DNA from: Candidula unifasciata
Lineage: Eukaryota; Mollusca; Gastropoda; Stylommatophora; Geomitridae
Direction: 5' to 3'
Length of the DNA: 64,000 nt
NCBI GenBank assembly: GCA_905116865.2
Contig: CAJHNH020003135.1
Coordinates: forward strand, 409,501 to 473,500
The stretch's first letter is position 1; every line of letters starts with the position of its first letter. A program made the translations under genes and the position numbers. Shown here piece after piece: positions 36,901-43,837 of this stretch. The notes under the pieces were generated by a model. The model had not been told where the DNA came from, did no database searches, and saw only the letters and a program-made list of their open reading frames with translations.

Positions 36901-37510
36901 TATGTCTTCAGAAAGATCTTTTAACATTTCTATGTATGGTACATCCTCTAGAAAGATGACATCCTCCAATACTGTCCCAAATACAACATTTCTAGGCAAA
37001 ACTGGACAAGAGAAACACTGGTGGAAGGCTAACTTCACGGGCCACTAAGTGAATCACAAAAGACAGTAAAGTTCGTACTAGAGACAACATTGTAGATATA
37101 GATAATTTATTTCAAGTGAACGAAAAAGAAGAAGAAGAATCCTCTAGAATGAGGATCATAGTGGTAGTAATGAGGATCATAGTGGTAGTAATGAGGATCA
37201 TAGTGGTAGTAATGAGGATCATAGTGGTAGTAATGAGGATCATAGTGGTAGTAATGAGGATCATAGTGGTAGTACAGGCTGTTTTCTAACGACCTGACAA
37301 AACATTTTGGGGATACAAAATTAGGATTGCTTTTGTGTTCAGGTGAATTAGACTTTTATGTTTCTTTGTTTTTTTCTTTTCGAACAAACCATCAGGCAAG
37401 TTCTGGAGGTGATGAGTGGAGCCAGAGGTGAGGACAAGCAGACGCTGGCTGACAGAATGTTCCAGAACACACTGGATTTATTCTTTCAGGGCCGGGAGAA
37501 ATCTGTATGA
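15887..37510 (+). CDS. TATDN1: TATDN1, TatD-family deoxyribonuclease (one exon not found)
   Basis: Metal-dependent DNase of the TatD family. Human TATDN1 has been linked to DNA decatenation and chromosome segregation. Exons placed: 15887-15929, 17400-17420, 21221-21265, 23619-23668, 24901-24964, 27393-27536, 29912-30038, 31337-31413, 33751-33821, 36018-36150, 37396-37510, all GT-AG with matching phases. Family marks: KFIDIGANLTDPVFRG at the N-terminus (this clade lacks the HxH of bacterial TatD), ITGGSL, VGCHPTR, VGEMGL (metal-binding Glu), [28 protein letters not shown] (Asp ligand), RNEPCTI. The 890 nt found give about 297 codons. Exon 6 ends in phase 1 and the next placed exon starts by completing a phase-2 codon, so an exon of about 43 nt (normally DFDR...FCP...QLK) is missing between 27537 and 29911. 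Either it is too diverged for me to see or the copy is defective there. Confidence 0.95.
16036..16415. mobile_element. Foldback MITE with 9-bp TSD
   Basis: A 380-bp inverted repeat. The left arm, from GCTTAAAACTACGGCCACTT, pairs with the right arm ending GTGGCCGTAGTTTTAAGGAG. Long interior matches (CCACTCCGTAA, GTAATTACGTCA, TCGCCAACACACAGTAATTA) continue towards the centre. TACCTATAA is duplicated exactly at 16027-16035 and 16416-16424. The centre holds another GTGGCCGTAGTTTTAAGGA and telomere-like TTAGGG/CCCTAA repeats. A 9-bp duplication points to a Mutator-like (MULE) origin, which is inference. Confidence 0.85.
16745..16975 (+). pseudogene. LINE RT C-terminal relic
   Basis: [20 protein letters not shown] can be read, followed by eroded GRQ-type sequence and GATGATTATGAT at the 3' end. 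Inactive remnant. Confidence 0.55.
17400..17420 (+). CDS. TATDN1: TATDN1 exon 2, 21-nt microexon
   Basis: ACAAAACAG acceptor, 21 coding bases for (D)IGANLT(D), donor GTAAAC. Phases match exons 1 and 3 exactly (2+18+1 nt), and the peptide is the family N-terminal signature. Confidence 0.92.
17600..17857 (-). mobile_element. Family A copy
   Basis: Reverse orientation in intron 2: TCATCCACTTCTGGACT, GAATGCAGACTGTTGGTTC and GGACCCCGGAACCCGTACAG. The GAA tail is lost. Confidence 0.82.
17972..18249 (+). mobile_element. tRNA-derived SINE, full length, 12-bp TSD
   Basis: The head folds like a tRNA. A box TGGCCGAGCGG is at 17983-17993 (exact consensus) and B box GGTTCGCTCCC at 18025-18035, giving an internal pol III promoter. 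A non-tRNA body follows, ending TAGGTCTAGCCCTATATGCC and AAAGGGTCCTTTAC plus a T-rich tail. The direct repeat ACTTATATAGGT flanks it at 17960-17971 and 18250-18261. The intact boxes and perfect TSD make it the youngest SINE of this family here. Confidence 0.93.
18609..18905 (-). mobile_element. Family A copy
   Basis: Reverse orientation, with a C run at about 18858-18880 in the head, CTTGAGTTTTGCATTCACAT, and CTTACCTCACAGGCGGAT. Confidence 0.82.
18961..19275. repeat. Minisatellite, 44-bp unit, 7 copies
   Basis: Unit CCCACAGTTATCTTGTTGTT plus AGCCTCGTCTTTCATCCACC and TGAT. It sits between two family A copies. Confidence 0.95.
19328..19609 (-). mobile_element. Family A copy, full length
   Basis: Reverse orientation: CTTCTTCTTCGCGTTCACCA, AGTCGACTCTTACGACATGC, and GGGCCCCGGAACCCATACGG. 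Close to the family consensus. Confidence 0.9.
19737..20610. repeat. Minisatellite, 34-bp unit, two variants, about 26 copies
   Basis: Variant 1 is AACTCATAATCTGCCAAGTA plus TATTGTCATGTGTG. Variant 2 is GACTCATAATCAACCAACAA plus CATTGTCATGTGCG. A long block of variant 1 is followed by interleaved blocks of the two, implying block duplication. Confidence 0.95.
20832..21024 (-). mobile_element. Family A copy, head truncated
   Basis: The tail side is intact (TTCTTCTTCGCATTCACCGG) and reads to CAGGCAGATGCAGTCCGACT, where it stops. Confidence 0.82.
21221..21265 (+). CDS. TATDN1: TATDN1 exon 3
   Basis: CAAATTAG acceptor; (D)[14 protein letters not shown](D); donor GTATTC. Phase 2+42+1 agrees with both neighbours. 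Confidence 0.93.
21330..21430 (+). mobile_element. Family B 3' fragment
   Basis: GGAAGGGGATGGAGTACATC, GTCCTGAGTACAGTGATGTT and AATTCTTGACTCAG match the 3' end of family B. Confidence 0.55.
21480..21625 (+). mobile_element. Family A head fragment with G runs
   Basis: Degenerate head repeated around G runs at about 21522-21543 and 21567-21580 (ACAGACCCACAATCTTA, then ACAAGCGTGTTGTAAAAGGG). Confidence 0.5.
22920..23222 (-). mobile_element. Family A copy plus an internal partial duplication
   Basis: From CTTTGCATTCGCTGACCGG to AAGATGCACTCCGACTTCAC, then a second partial unit (ACAGACCTGGTTTATTTGCA, GCAGACTGTTGGTTCCTTGC). No head is present. Confidence 0.78.
23258..23528 (-). mobile_element. Family A copy ending 90 bp before TATDN1 exon 4
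   Basis: Reverse orientation: GTTTGCGTTCACCAACTGTA, TCAGGCAGATGCACTGCGAC and GGATCCCGGAACCCACACGA. It is the third A unit in a row in the same direction. Confidence 0.88.
23619..23668 (+). CDS. TATDN1: TATDN1 exon 4
   Basis: CCAATACAG acceptor; (D)[16 protein letters not shown]; donor GTAAGA. Aligns with the DDLQ...A...GVKK helix of TATDN1. Confidence 0.93.
24349..24635 (+). mobile_element. Family A copy, full length, perfect 11-bp TSD
   Basis: Runs from a C-rich start with CCCCGTGTGGGTTCCGGGG to AGCTGGTGAACGTGAAGAAG. AATTAACTGAC is duplicated at 24338-24348 and 24636-24646. This defines the element ends and shows target-primed retroposition. Confidence 0.93.
24901..24964 (+). CDS. TATDN1: TATDN1 exon 5
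   Basis: ATTTTCTCAG acceptor; [20 protein letters not shown] plus N and the first base of the next codon; donor GTAAGT. Confidence 0.95.
25101..25457 (+). mobile_element. Family A copy with a 3-fold internal repeat
   Basis: Head CCCTGTGTGGGTTCCAGGGC, middle AAGCCAGATCTATAAAACAG, then about 50 bp near the 3' end repeated three times (25325-25435), then GAAGGCCAACGAGAAGACAG. Confidence 0.85.
25577..25816 (-). pseudogene. LINE RT C-terminal fragment, same family as 11424-11941
   Basis: The minus strand reads [40 protein letters not shown] and [17 protein letters not shown]. The 3' tail is (AAGT)n, seen on + as ACTTACTTACTTAG. 5'-truncated. Confidence 0.78.
25870..26030 (+). mobile_element. LINE 3' end with a C2H2-like finger (relic)
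   Basis: TGTAATTGTGGAAGACTTTT encodes CNCGRLF, followed by HTCHRRGL and a 3' part that matches 11960-12110 in reverse (GTGAGTCCCATGCC..., CACAGTATAACACTATC). Confidence 0.58.
26054..27374. repeat. Minisatellite, 44-bp unit, about 30 copies, in TATDN1 intron 5
   Basis: Unit GATTTGATTCACCTGTTATA plus TGTTATGATTGTTTCAAGAT and GATT or GAAA. Two main variants (..ATGATT.. and ..ATGAAA..) alternate in blocks. The last unit stops 18 nt before exon 6 and runs into its pyrimidine tract. Confidence 0.97.
27393..27536 (+). CDS. TATDN1: TATDN1 exon 6
   Basis: TATGTTTCACAG acceptor; [13 protein letters not shown], then [17 protein letters not shown] and one base of Asp; donor GTAATA. Carries the metal-binding Glu of GEMGL, where the human protein has Cys at the Met. 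Confidence 0.97.
27620..28095. repeat. Minisatellite, 58-bp unit, about 8 copies
   Basis: Unit TTGTTGATGACTTATATCTC plus TCCTACCAAGTAGTCTTGTC and AATTTGAAGAGTGTCAAC. The first copy and one shortened copy near 27800 are diverged. Confidence 0.95.
28882..29163 (+). mobile_element. Family A copy, full length
   Basis: CCCCATGTGGGTTTCAGGGC to GCTGGTGAACGCGAAGAAGA. Flanked by a diverged duplication (AGTTCCTCTCT before, AGTTCCCCTCTCT after). Confidence 0.9.
29912..30038 (+). CDS. TATDN1: TATDN1 exon 8 (by expected order)
   Basis: CTGCCAG acceptor; one base, then [20 protein letters not shown] and [20 protein letters not shown] with GV; donor GTAGGT. HCR is the conserved metal-ligand His segment. 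Confidence 0.95.
30293..30399 (+). mobile_element. tRNA-derived SINE, 3' fragment
   Basis: GGCATGATGTTGACAGAATC, GGTCTATAAAATACAGATCT and AGCCCTATATGCC match the SINE at 17972-18249. Confidence 0.75.
30985..31085 (+). mobile_element. Family B 3' fragment
   Basis: CCAGAATCGAAAGTCTTCGC, TTTGCTGCTGAAGATGGGGA and GAGTGCTGTGATGTCGATTC, as in 62345-62456. Confidence 0.62.
31337..31413 (+). CDS. TATDN1: TATDN1 exon 9
   Basis: ATGTTGTAG acceptor; [20 protein letters not shown] plus IGING; donor GTGAGT; ends in phase 2. HSFTGT is the family motif after the HCR segment. Confidence 0.96.
31440..31830 (-). mobile_element. Family A copy with head expanded into a minisatellite
   Basis: Reverse orientation from AAGGGTTAACTCCGGCC through TTCTCAGGCAGATGCACTC. 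The head CACAATGGGACCC...AACCC is then repeated at 31713-31820 after a C run. Confidence 0.85.
31713..31820. repeat. Minisatellite, 24-bp unit, 4-5 copies
   Basis: Unit CACAATGGGACCCAGAACCC plus ACCT, which is the end of family A itself. Confidence 0.9.
32681..33020 (+). pseudogene. LINE RT C-terminal relic with in-frame stop
   Basis: The frame encodes [33 protein letters not shown], a TGA at 32864-32866, then [20 protein letters not shown]. The stop replaces the residue before GRPR. The tail is (GAT)n. Confidence 0.78.
33025..33215 (+). pseudogene. LINE RT 3' relic, second family
   Basis: CCAGAGGACGAGAGGCAGAC, TTGACTGACTGGACAGGC and CTGACCGTCAAAGGTTGAGG resemble 48080-48260 (GAACTTGGCTGACTGGACAG, TGACCGTCAGAAGTGG). 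Stops in all frames. Confidence 0.6.
33300..33574 (-). mobile_element. Family A copy, full length, perfect 11-bp TSD
   Basis: Reverse orientation: CTTCTTTGCGTTCACCAGCT to TTCCCTATAATTGGAC. CCCTAAGTACT is duplicated at 33289-33299 and 33575-33585. Confidence 0.93.
33751..33821 (+). CDS. TATDN1: TATDN1 exon 10
   Basis: CTAATTTCAG acceptor; [20 protein letters not shown] plus IET; donor GTATAG; phase 1+69+1. The last codon becomes the Asp ligand of IETD. Confidence 0.96.
34014..34210. repeat. Minisatellite, 51-bp unit, about 3.7 copies
   Basis: Unit GAAACTGATCATTGTCAGCA plus CTAACCAACTCAGAGAGACT and GACTAATCTGT. Confidence 0.92.
34490..34640. repeat. Minisatellite, 21-bp unit, about 7 copies
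   Basis: Unit GAGGGGAGTGGGTGTATGTG plus T. The last two copies are shortened. Confidence 0.93.
34922..35003 (-). mobile_element. Family A head fragment
   Basis: TATGACCTGCTTACTAGAGG, then CTGGGTCCCTGGAACCCACA. Confidence 0.6.
35205..35875. repeat. Composite minisatellite, 52-70-bp units, about 11 copies
   Basis: Each unit contains (CTT)n, TTTGTTCACCGGCTGTGACA, GAAATCACC and ACAAGCCTCTCATA. The (CTT)n-TTTGTTCACCGGCTGT part is the tail side of family A in reverse, and a forward A head fragment precedes the array at about 35165-35225. (CTT)n length varies between units. Confidence 0.9.
36018..36150 (+). CDS. TATDN1: TATDN1 exon 11
   Basis: CTTTTGCAG acceptor; (D)[43 protein letters not shown]; donor GTACGT; ends in phase 2. 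Contains the invariant RNEPC segment. Confidence 0.97.
36257..36640 (-). mobile_element. Family B dispersed repeat, long copy
   Basis: GATTTGATTCAAGAACTGAC marks the 3' end (minus orientation). It continues through CCCCATCTTCAGCAGCCACG and CTCCCAGCTGCATCAATCTC to AGCCAGTCTGTCCGTCTG. Co-linear with 9318-9650. Confidence 0.68.
37149..37274. repeat. Minisatellite, 21-bp unit, 6 copies
   Basis: Six almost identical copies of ATGAGGATCATAGTGGTAGT plus A, 122 nt before the last TATDN1 exon. Confidence 0.95.
37396..37510 (+). CDS. TATDN1: TATDN1 last exon
   Basis: AACCATCAG acceptor; (V)[40 protein letters not shown] at 37508-37510. The NTLDLFF helix matches the C-terminal NT..VFF of the family. 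Confidence 0.96.
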
Positions 37511-37677
37511 GTGTGTGTGTTCATGTTTGAGCTGACTGTTGCTTGTGATAGGTGATGGAGAAGATGGTTATCCTTTGAGATAGATGATTTTTGAAAAATG
37601 ATTGTTTCTTTGAAATAGACAATAGGAAAGTTGATTGTTGCTTGAGAGAGGTGATGGAGAAGGTGATTGTTTGTCGA

Positions 37678-37683
37678 AATAAA
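37678..37683 (+). terminator. TATDN1: Probable TATDN1 poly(A) signal
   Basis: AATAAA 168 nt after the TGA, the first canonical hexamer downstream of the stop. Confidence 0.5.
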
Positions 37684-37977
37684 ATGATAGGAAAAGTGAC
37701 TAGTGAAGATTGTCTTAGAACTAGTTAACTCATCCCATAGAGATGTTTTAGCTTCAAAATTTGACCAATCATCAAGAAATCTAAAGAAAATCAAAAAAGC
37801 TAGCTCAGCACGCTAATTTGAAACAAGGGTCTTCCGTTCATCTGGAAGTAGGGAGAAAGGAGACTGCATCACCGACTTACCTCTTTTCACCAAAAATCTT
37901 CGGAATTACCTTTTGGAATGTTGAACAGTGTGTGAATGGGAAAAGGGGGTACGAATGGTAGGGAAATTATTATAATA

Positions 37978-38232
37978 CTAGGATTCTGGCATTCTTTTCT
38001 TCCAGTGGCGCTGGTAGTCATGTCTATCCACAACATTGTGTACTGTCTCATGTACTTTCATCTCTTCGGACATGGAGGATCTTCCATGCCATGATGTCAG
38101 ACTGTCCAGCGTCTTCTCTCTCAGTCTCCCTCTGCCTCTCCTCCCCTCCAGCTTTCTCACTGTCACAATGTACTCCAGTTTTCTCTTTCTTTTGAAATTA
38201 CATGAAGCAGGCAGTTGTACAGTAGTCTCCAT
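37978..38232 (-). pseudogene. LINE RT C-terminal fragment
   Basis: The minus-strand open frame encodes KRKRKLEYIVTVRKLEGRRG, RGRLREKTLDSLTSWHGRSS and RHDYQRHWK, the standard C-terminus of a non-LTR reverse transcriptase. No catalytic part is present. Confidence 0.75.
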
Positions 38233-39112
38233 TCACAAAAATGTGCTGTAGAGCAACAAAAATGGGTTTTGGAATAAAAAGATGATTGCCTGTTACTATG
38301 AACTGGTCATGCAAAGTTTCTGTAGAGCTGTCTAAGTCTGTCTTTTCTCCTCATGTTTTAATGCACTGTATGACGACAACTTTTTTTTTAAGAATATAAC
38401 AATAATAAATCTCCTGGTTTCTTGTTGTTTATTTAGTTTTCGTTTACTTTTTAAGAAATCCATTTCATGTTTTGCAGATTTCTCCACGGGTGGTTCAGTC
38501 TGTGTAGAGTACATACCTCCCCTCCCCCCTCTCTAATGTGTCTCATCTCTATGTGTGGTAAATTGGTTTGTAAGCTCCAGTGACTCTAACATTATGTGGG
38601 CAGTTATGTATCTACCGTCAACAATCTGTGGTTTAGGCATTGTGAACATGCTTTTAAATTCTGAAATACCGGGTTTGATCTCAACTGTGGGCGATTTAGC
38701 TGCAGACCGCCTTGTGTCAGTTTCGGTATCAAGAGCTTACCTACAGTAAGCAATGGCAAACTACTGAATATAAAATTGCCTAATGAAAAAAAAAGTGCCA
38801 ACTGTTGCTGGTGTTGCTTCTGCAACATTCTGTAAAGGGTATGCAACTAACTGAAGCGTATATACCGGTAGAGTCAGCCATTTCAATGAACAGGAACTAG
38901 ACAATAAGGGAAACAACCCAGCAGCCTTATTTATAGCTGACTGAATTTCTACCCCACCAGGACATCACACAAGCGACAAACACCCGATGACACAAAGTGC
39001 CACCATGCGGATGAGGATCACCGTGGAGAGGTCCCGCGTTCAGACATTTGGCCATAATGATGACCTGCCTATATTGCGGCCCCTGGCAAAAGCCAGAGTG
39101 GGTATTTATAGC
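38233..39112. other. Intergenic, nothing recognised
   Basis: AT-rich sequence. No exon, RNA gene or repeat was identified. Confidence 0.45.
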
Positions 39113-39300
39113 TAGCCTTAGTTACTCCAAAGTCAAATTGCATCTGCCTGAGAGACAGGGACCAAAAATCTGCACATAAATAAGCCGGATCTGTAAAACG
39201 GATGTGGATGCAAAACTGAAGTTCTGGAACAAGTCCCAAGTCCAGAAGTGGATGAACAACCAGAACTTTCCCGCTGGAGCTTGCAGCCGATGAATGCAAA
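39113..39300 (+). mobile_element. Family A copy, head truncated
   Basis: TTGCATCTGCCTGAGAGACA, AAGCCGGATCTGTAAAACGG and GATGAACAACCAGAACTTTC, then a weak tail (GAATGCAAATAAGAAAG). Confidence 0.85.
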
Positions 39301-39514
39301 TAAGAAAGGGGAGAAGGGCTAGAGACAATAAAATTGAAAAACATGCTTGTCAAAATCATATTTACTGAGAATGGTAGGGAAATAATACAATGCAAGAACA
39401 ACAAATCAGTCCAATGCGCGGACTCATAGCAGCGGTAAGGACCAAGCTATGTGAATATCAGAATCAACGGGCTATAAGAAATATTTAAAATTTTTATGCT
39501 AGTTTCTTTTTCAA

Positions 39515-39770
39515 GGAGTCGCTGTGGTTTAACGGCTCTAGGCTTGACTGCAGATCTAAACGTTATGGGTTCAAATCTGAACAGAGCCAGACTTTTTAAA
39601 AAAAAGACTTTGGCTCCCCGGTCGAACTAGCCTAAAATGGAAACTAAGTGAAGTCCTGGGAACTTAAGATGGCTGGCATGATGTTTACTACATCATTCAC
39701 TGAATGCCGATTGGTCCATAAAACATAGGTCTAACACTATTGCATGAAAAAAAATTGCCCTTTATTTCAC
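39515..39770 (+). mobile_element. tRNA-derived SINE, older full-length copy
   Basis: GGAGTCGCTGTGGTTTAACG has a degenerate A box, and GGGTTCAAATCTG a degenerate B box. The body matches 17972-18249 to TAGGTCTAACACTATTGC and a T-rich end. Many C-to-T changes suggest age. Confidence 0.85.
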
Positions 39771-40663
39771 TTTCTTTTTCTGAACTCGACGTTTGCTATG
39801 CATCTATTCCAAGACTGGTCACCAAAAGGAACAGTCTTCATTGGTGCTCCATAGTTTGTCTTGTAAGGTATACATGTTAGCCATATTTTTTCTCTCTTGA
39901 CTGAGAAAGTCTGTGCAGTCTTGCAAGACATGCTCTAGAGTTTGCTTTGATGTCCCACAACCAGCTGTACTGGAGTCATACAAAACAGGTGTTCTGTGAG
40001 TTTACAGCGTATCATTCTGAGACCTAAAATTCTTCGTGGTCCGCATGTTTCTATCAAGCTCATTTATACCATCATGCGATGCGTAATTGCTTAAACCTGA
40101 CTTTGACTTCTTGTGGTCCCGGTTCACGTCCGGGGGTAGGCAGAAAAGCCACACTTCTCCCAGATTTACGGTATTTATCCTGGAATCAAGGCCGAAGGGT
40201 TGCGATATCCATAGTACCGAGCCAAAGGGTTAACAACTCCTGGTTTCTAGATATTTAAGAAAAAAAATACCATCATGCTTTTGATCTTTAATTTTGTTGA
40301 CGTCTCGATTTCATCTTAACAGATTATTTCAAGTGTCTATGTGTATATTTGCTTCTGTCTTCGCCTTCATTGTCCCTCTGTTGATATAAATTTGTTGTGC
40401 CCGTTAACATCATAGCTGCTATATTTGCACCTTTTTTTTTTGGTTGACATGTTTGATTCGACTTTTCGCATTAACTATCTATTTACTATATTTGTGTGGT
40501 TCCCCTGGAGATAAAATAGAGTAGAATAATCAGTGACTGCACACTAAGGAAACAATTTATCTACCATGCCAATGACACAATGCTATCAAGATTGTCTAAT
40601 AATTCTGTCAACGTCTAATTATTCACACTACAATTTCTATTGTAATCACAACCCAAATCAGGC

Positions 40664-40845
40664 GTAAAGGGCAAATAGGGCTAGAACTATATTTTTATAG
40701 ACCAATCAGCACAAGATGGGGGATGTGGTCAGCATTACGTCGGCTGCCTTTACTTCCTGGGACTGCACCCGGTACCCACTTAAGGCTGGGTTGACCTGGG
40801 AGTCAAGGTCATTTTTTTAAAAAGTCGGCGCCGCGCCATTATTTG
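40664..40845 (-). mobile_element. tRNA-derived SINE, 5'-truncated
   Basis: Reverse copy: AGGGCTAGAACTATATTTTT, GACTGCACCCGGTACCCACT and GACCTGGGAGTCAAGGTCAT. The tRNA head is missing. Confidence 0.83.
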
Positions 40846-41006
40846 AAATATAAAATAAATATATACTATGAGAATTCTGTTAACACTGTAGCCTATAGGC
40901 CTATCCCAGTTATAACCCTGAGGGTGAAAGGGATATTTTTGATAGATTATTACTACATTTGTGTGCTTGATTTGTCATCTATTGATCCACAAAGGTGTCT
41001 CTAGAG

Positions 41007-41448
41007 CAGTGGTTCTCAACCTGTTTAATGCCGCGACCCTTTAATACAGTTCCTCATGTTGTGGTGACCTTTTAATACAGTTCCTCATGTTGTGGCGACC
41101 TTTTAATACAGTTCCTCATGTTGTGGCAACCTTTTAATACAGTTCCTCATGTTCTGGCGACCTTTTAATACAGTTCCTCATGTTCTGGCGACCTTTTAAT
41201 ACAGTTCCTCATGTTGTGACGACCCATTAATACAGTTCCTCATGTTGTGACGACCCATTAATACAGTTCCTCATGTTGTGGTGACCCCCAACCATACAAT
41301 TATTTTCGTCACTACTTCATAACTTCATTAAATTATGTGTTTTGTGATGGTCTGTGGCGACCCCTGTGAAAGGGTTGTTTGGACCCCTCCCCCCCCCCCC
41401 CCCTCCAAAGAAAAAAAAAGGTTGCAACCTATAGGTTGAGGATCCGTC
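41007..41448. mobile_element. SPIN-like hAT MITE
   Basis: Begins CAGTGGTTCTCAACCTGTTT and continues AATGCCGCGACCCTTTAATA, GTTCCTCATGTTGTGGTGAC, CCCCAACCATACAATTATTT, CGTCACTACTTCATAAC, GATGGTCTGTGGCGACCCCT and GTGAAAGGGTTGTTTGGACC, ending in a decayed inverted AGGTTGAG terminus. These are the landmarks of the SPIN (Space Invaders) group of hAT elements, recalled rather than searched. Eight extra 31-bp internal repeats and a C run enlarge it. No clear 8-bp target duplication remains. Confidence 0.88.
41040..41287. repeat. Minisatellite, 31-bp unit, 8 copies, inside the hAT element
   Basis: Unit TTAATACAGTTCCTCATGTT plus GTGGCGACCTT. The seed is the single copy normally present in the element. 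Confidence 0.93.
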
Positions 41449-42499
41449 ATCAAGGGCAGCCATATGCAGACTAGTCGAGGGAAAGCAGATGCAGAGCACA
41501 GGCATTTCCTGCTATCCAAGGAGGCTTTCAACCAAAGATGCTGGCCCGATACATGGCGATGTGGTACTGGACTCGCCCAAGGAATTGTCATTTCCTGCAT
41601 ATGACTGCTTTACTTCACATTCGGATACTGAACCTTCCACTGATTACTGGCTGCACTCTCTGGGGATCCACAGAAAGCTGTCTACAGACCCGAGTCACTG
41701 ATCGCCTTAACAAGATGGGCATCTTGCTTCCTCAACGTGTTAGACTTTCTCTTAGTCTATGCCATCTGTCACGTGGACGCCACGTGACACTTTGTGTGAC
41801 ATTTATGGGAAGCATGTATCAGGCACGGCTTCCAATATGATGATGACACACTGACGAGTGTGACGAATAGTAGCGGACGTTTGCACCTTTTGTGCCATCC
41901 AGTATGTATGCATGTTTGTCTGTCTGTGTGTGTGCGTGGGCCAACCTAAGCCTACACAGTAGAACCGCATCACGAAAAATTTCGGATAGAATCATTGAGA
42001 GTAGATAAACGTGATACATCTAACTCGCTCTTATTGCAGGAAGACAACTATAAGACCGCTATGGTCACACGCGAAATATTTTCAGAATTTCGGATCTATC
42101 GACACCCAACCCAAAAACTGTTTTCAGTATCTTGTGGCAAAGTAAAATATTAAAAATTTAAAAACTATAAATGGTGATCCAAAGGACGTTTTGTGGATGT
42201 GGAAAGTTACGAGATACGCCTGGTCAAAATAGAAGGAGCAAGGGGAAAAGAGGAAACAGCAAGAAGAAAAGGACAGGTGGAACTCACCCGGACACAAAGA
42301 AGGATCAAGCGATCTGACTTGGAGGGAAGACGACTGGACTGAGCCCAGAGACAACGCAAATACCAGAACTGTAGCTACGAAAGTGGCGCAAATAAACCAG
42401 ACCACAAATATAACTGGAGACACTTAGCAGCTTCGGCTAGCTTACTGTAGATTGAACGTGGTCAAGTTTTTAATTTTTTTCATTAAAGAAACAGGAACA
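41449..42499. other. Intergenic, nothing firmly recognised
   Basis: Positions 41470-41850 have mixed composition unlike the AT-rich surroundings and may be an old coding-derived repeat, but no domain is readable. Confidence 0.35.
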
Positions 42500-43455
42500 T
42501 CAGTTGTCATTTGATAGGACACTCGATGAGCGGACATTTGAACACATAAAGCTATTTTAGTAGGACTATCTGTCGGCTGACGTTTGATCCAAAGTTTATA
42601 GAGTGAACCTTTAACTAAAGACGTTAGAACCAGAGTTTGTCATTTAGTAGGACTGTCTGTCGGCTGACGTTTGATCCAAAGTTTATAGTTAACCTTTAAC
42701 TTAAGACTTTAGAACCAGAGTTTGTCATTTAGTAGGACTGTCTGTCCGCTGACGTTTGATCCAAAGTTTATAGTTAACCTTTAACTTGAGACGTTAGAAC
42801 CAGAGTTTGTCATTTAGTAGGACTGTCTGTCGGCTGACGTTTGATCCAAAGTTTATAGAGTTAACCTTTAACTCAAGACATTAGAACCAGTTTGTCATTT
42901 AGTAGGACTGTCTGTCGGCTGACGTTTGATCCAAAGTTTATAGTTAACCTTTAACTTAAGACGTTAGAACCAGAGTTTGTCATTTATTAGGACTGTCTGT
43001 CGGCTGACGTTTGATCCAAAGTTTATAGTTAACCTTTAACTTAAGACGTTAGAACCAGAGTTTGTCATTTAGTAGGACTATCTGTTGGCTGACGTTTGAT
43101 CCAAAGTTTATAGAGTTAACCTTTAATTTAAGACGTTAGAACCAGAGTTTGTCATTTAGTAGGACTATCTGTTGGCAGACGTTTGATCCAAAGTTTATAG
43201 GGTTAACCTTTAACTCAAGACGTTAGAACCAGAGTTTGTCATTTAGTAGGACTATCTGTTGGCAGACGTTTGATCCAAAGTTTATAGTTAACCTTTAACT
43301 TGAGACGTTAGAACCAGAGTTTGTCATTTAGTAGGACTATCTGTTGGCAGACGTTTGATCCAAAGTTTAAAGTTAACCTTCAACTTGAGACGTTAGAACC
43401 AGAGTTTGTCATTTAGTAGGACTATCTGTTGGCAGACGTTTGATCCAAAGTGTCA
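42500..43455. repeat. Minisatellite, ~85-bp unit, about 11 copies
   Basis: Unit AGTTTGTCATTTAGTAGGAC, TRTCTGTYGGCTGACGTTTG, ATCCAAAGTTTATAGTTAAC, CTTTAACTTGAGACGTTAGA, ACCAG. Small indels (GAGTTAAC versus GTTAAC) distinguish copies. Confidence 0.95.
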
Positions 43456-43549
43456 TTTGGTTTGATCTCGGGTTGCTGACTTCATTCTGGTGAGGTTGGG
43501 ATGAAAAGAGTAACGGTGAAAAAGAGAAACATATTTCAAAACTGTTTGT

Positions 43550-43837
43550 CTTCTTCTTCTTCTTCGCGTTCACCAGCTGTACACTCTGGCGGAAAGTTCT
43601 GGTTGCTCGTCCACTACTGAACTGCAGTCCTGCTCCAGAACCTGACTGTTGCGTGTGCATCAGTTTTACAGATCTCATTCTCATGAATACAGACTGTTGG
43701 TTCCTTGCTTCTCCGGCAGATGCACCCCGACTTCAAAGGAAGCTTCCCAATTAGTCGACTCTTACGACATGCTTTTGGGGAGGCAGTGGGTCTATTCTTG
43801 TTTTCCCCACAATGGGGCCCCGGAACCCACACGGGGG
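43550..43837 (-). mobile_element. Family A copy, full length, perfect 13-bp TSD (type copy)
   Basis: Reverse orientation from CTTCTTCTTCTTCGCGTTCA to GGCCCCGGAACCCACACGGG. CAAAACTGTTTGT is duplicated at 43537-43549 and 43838-43850. Closest to the consensus. The 288-bp body and 13-bp TSD define the family. Confidence 0.96.
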
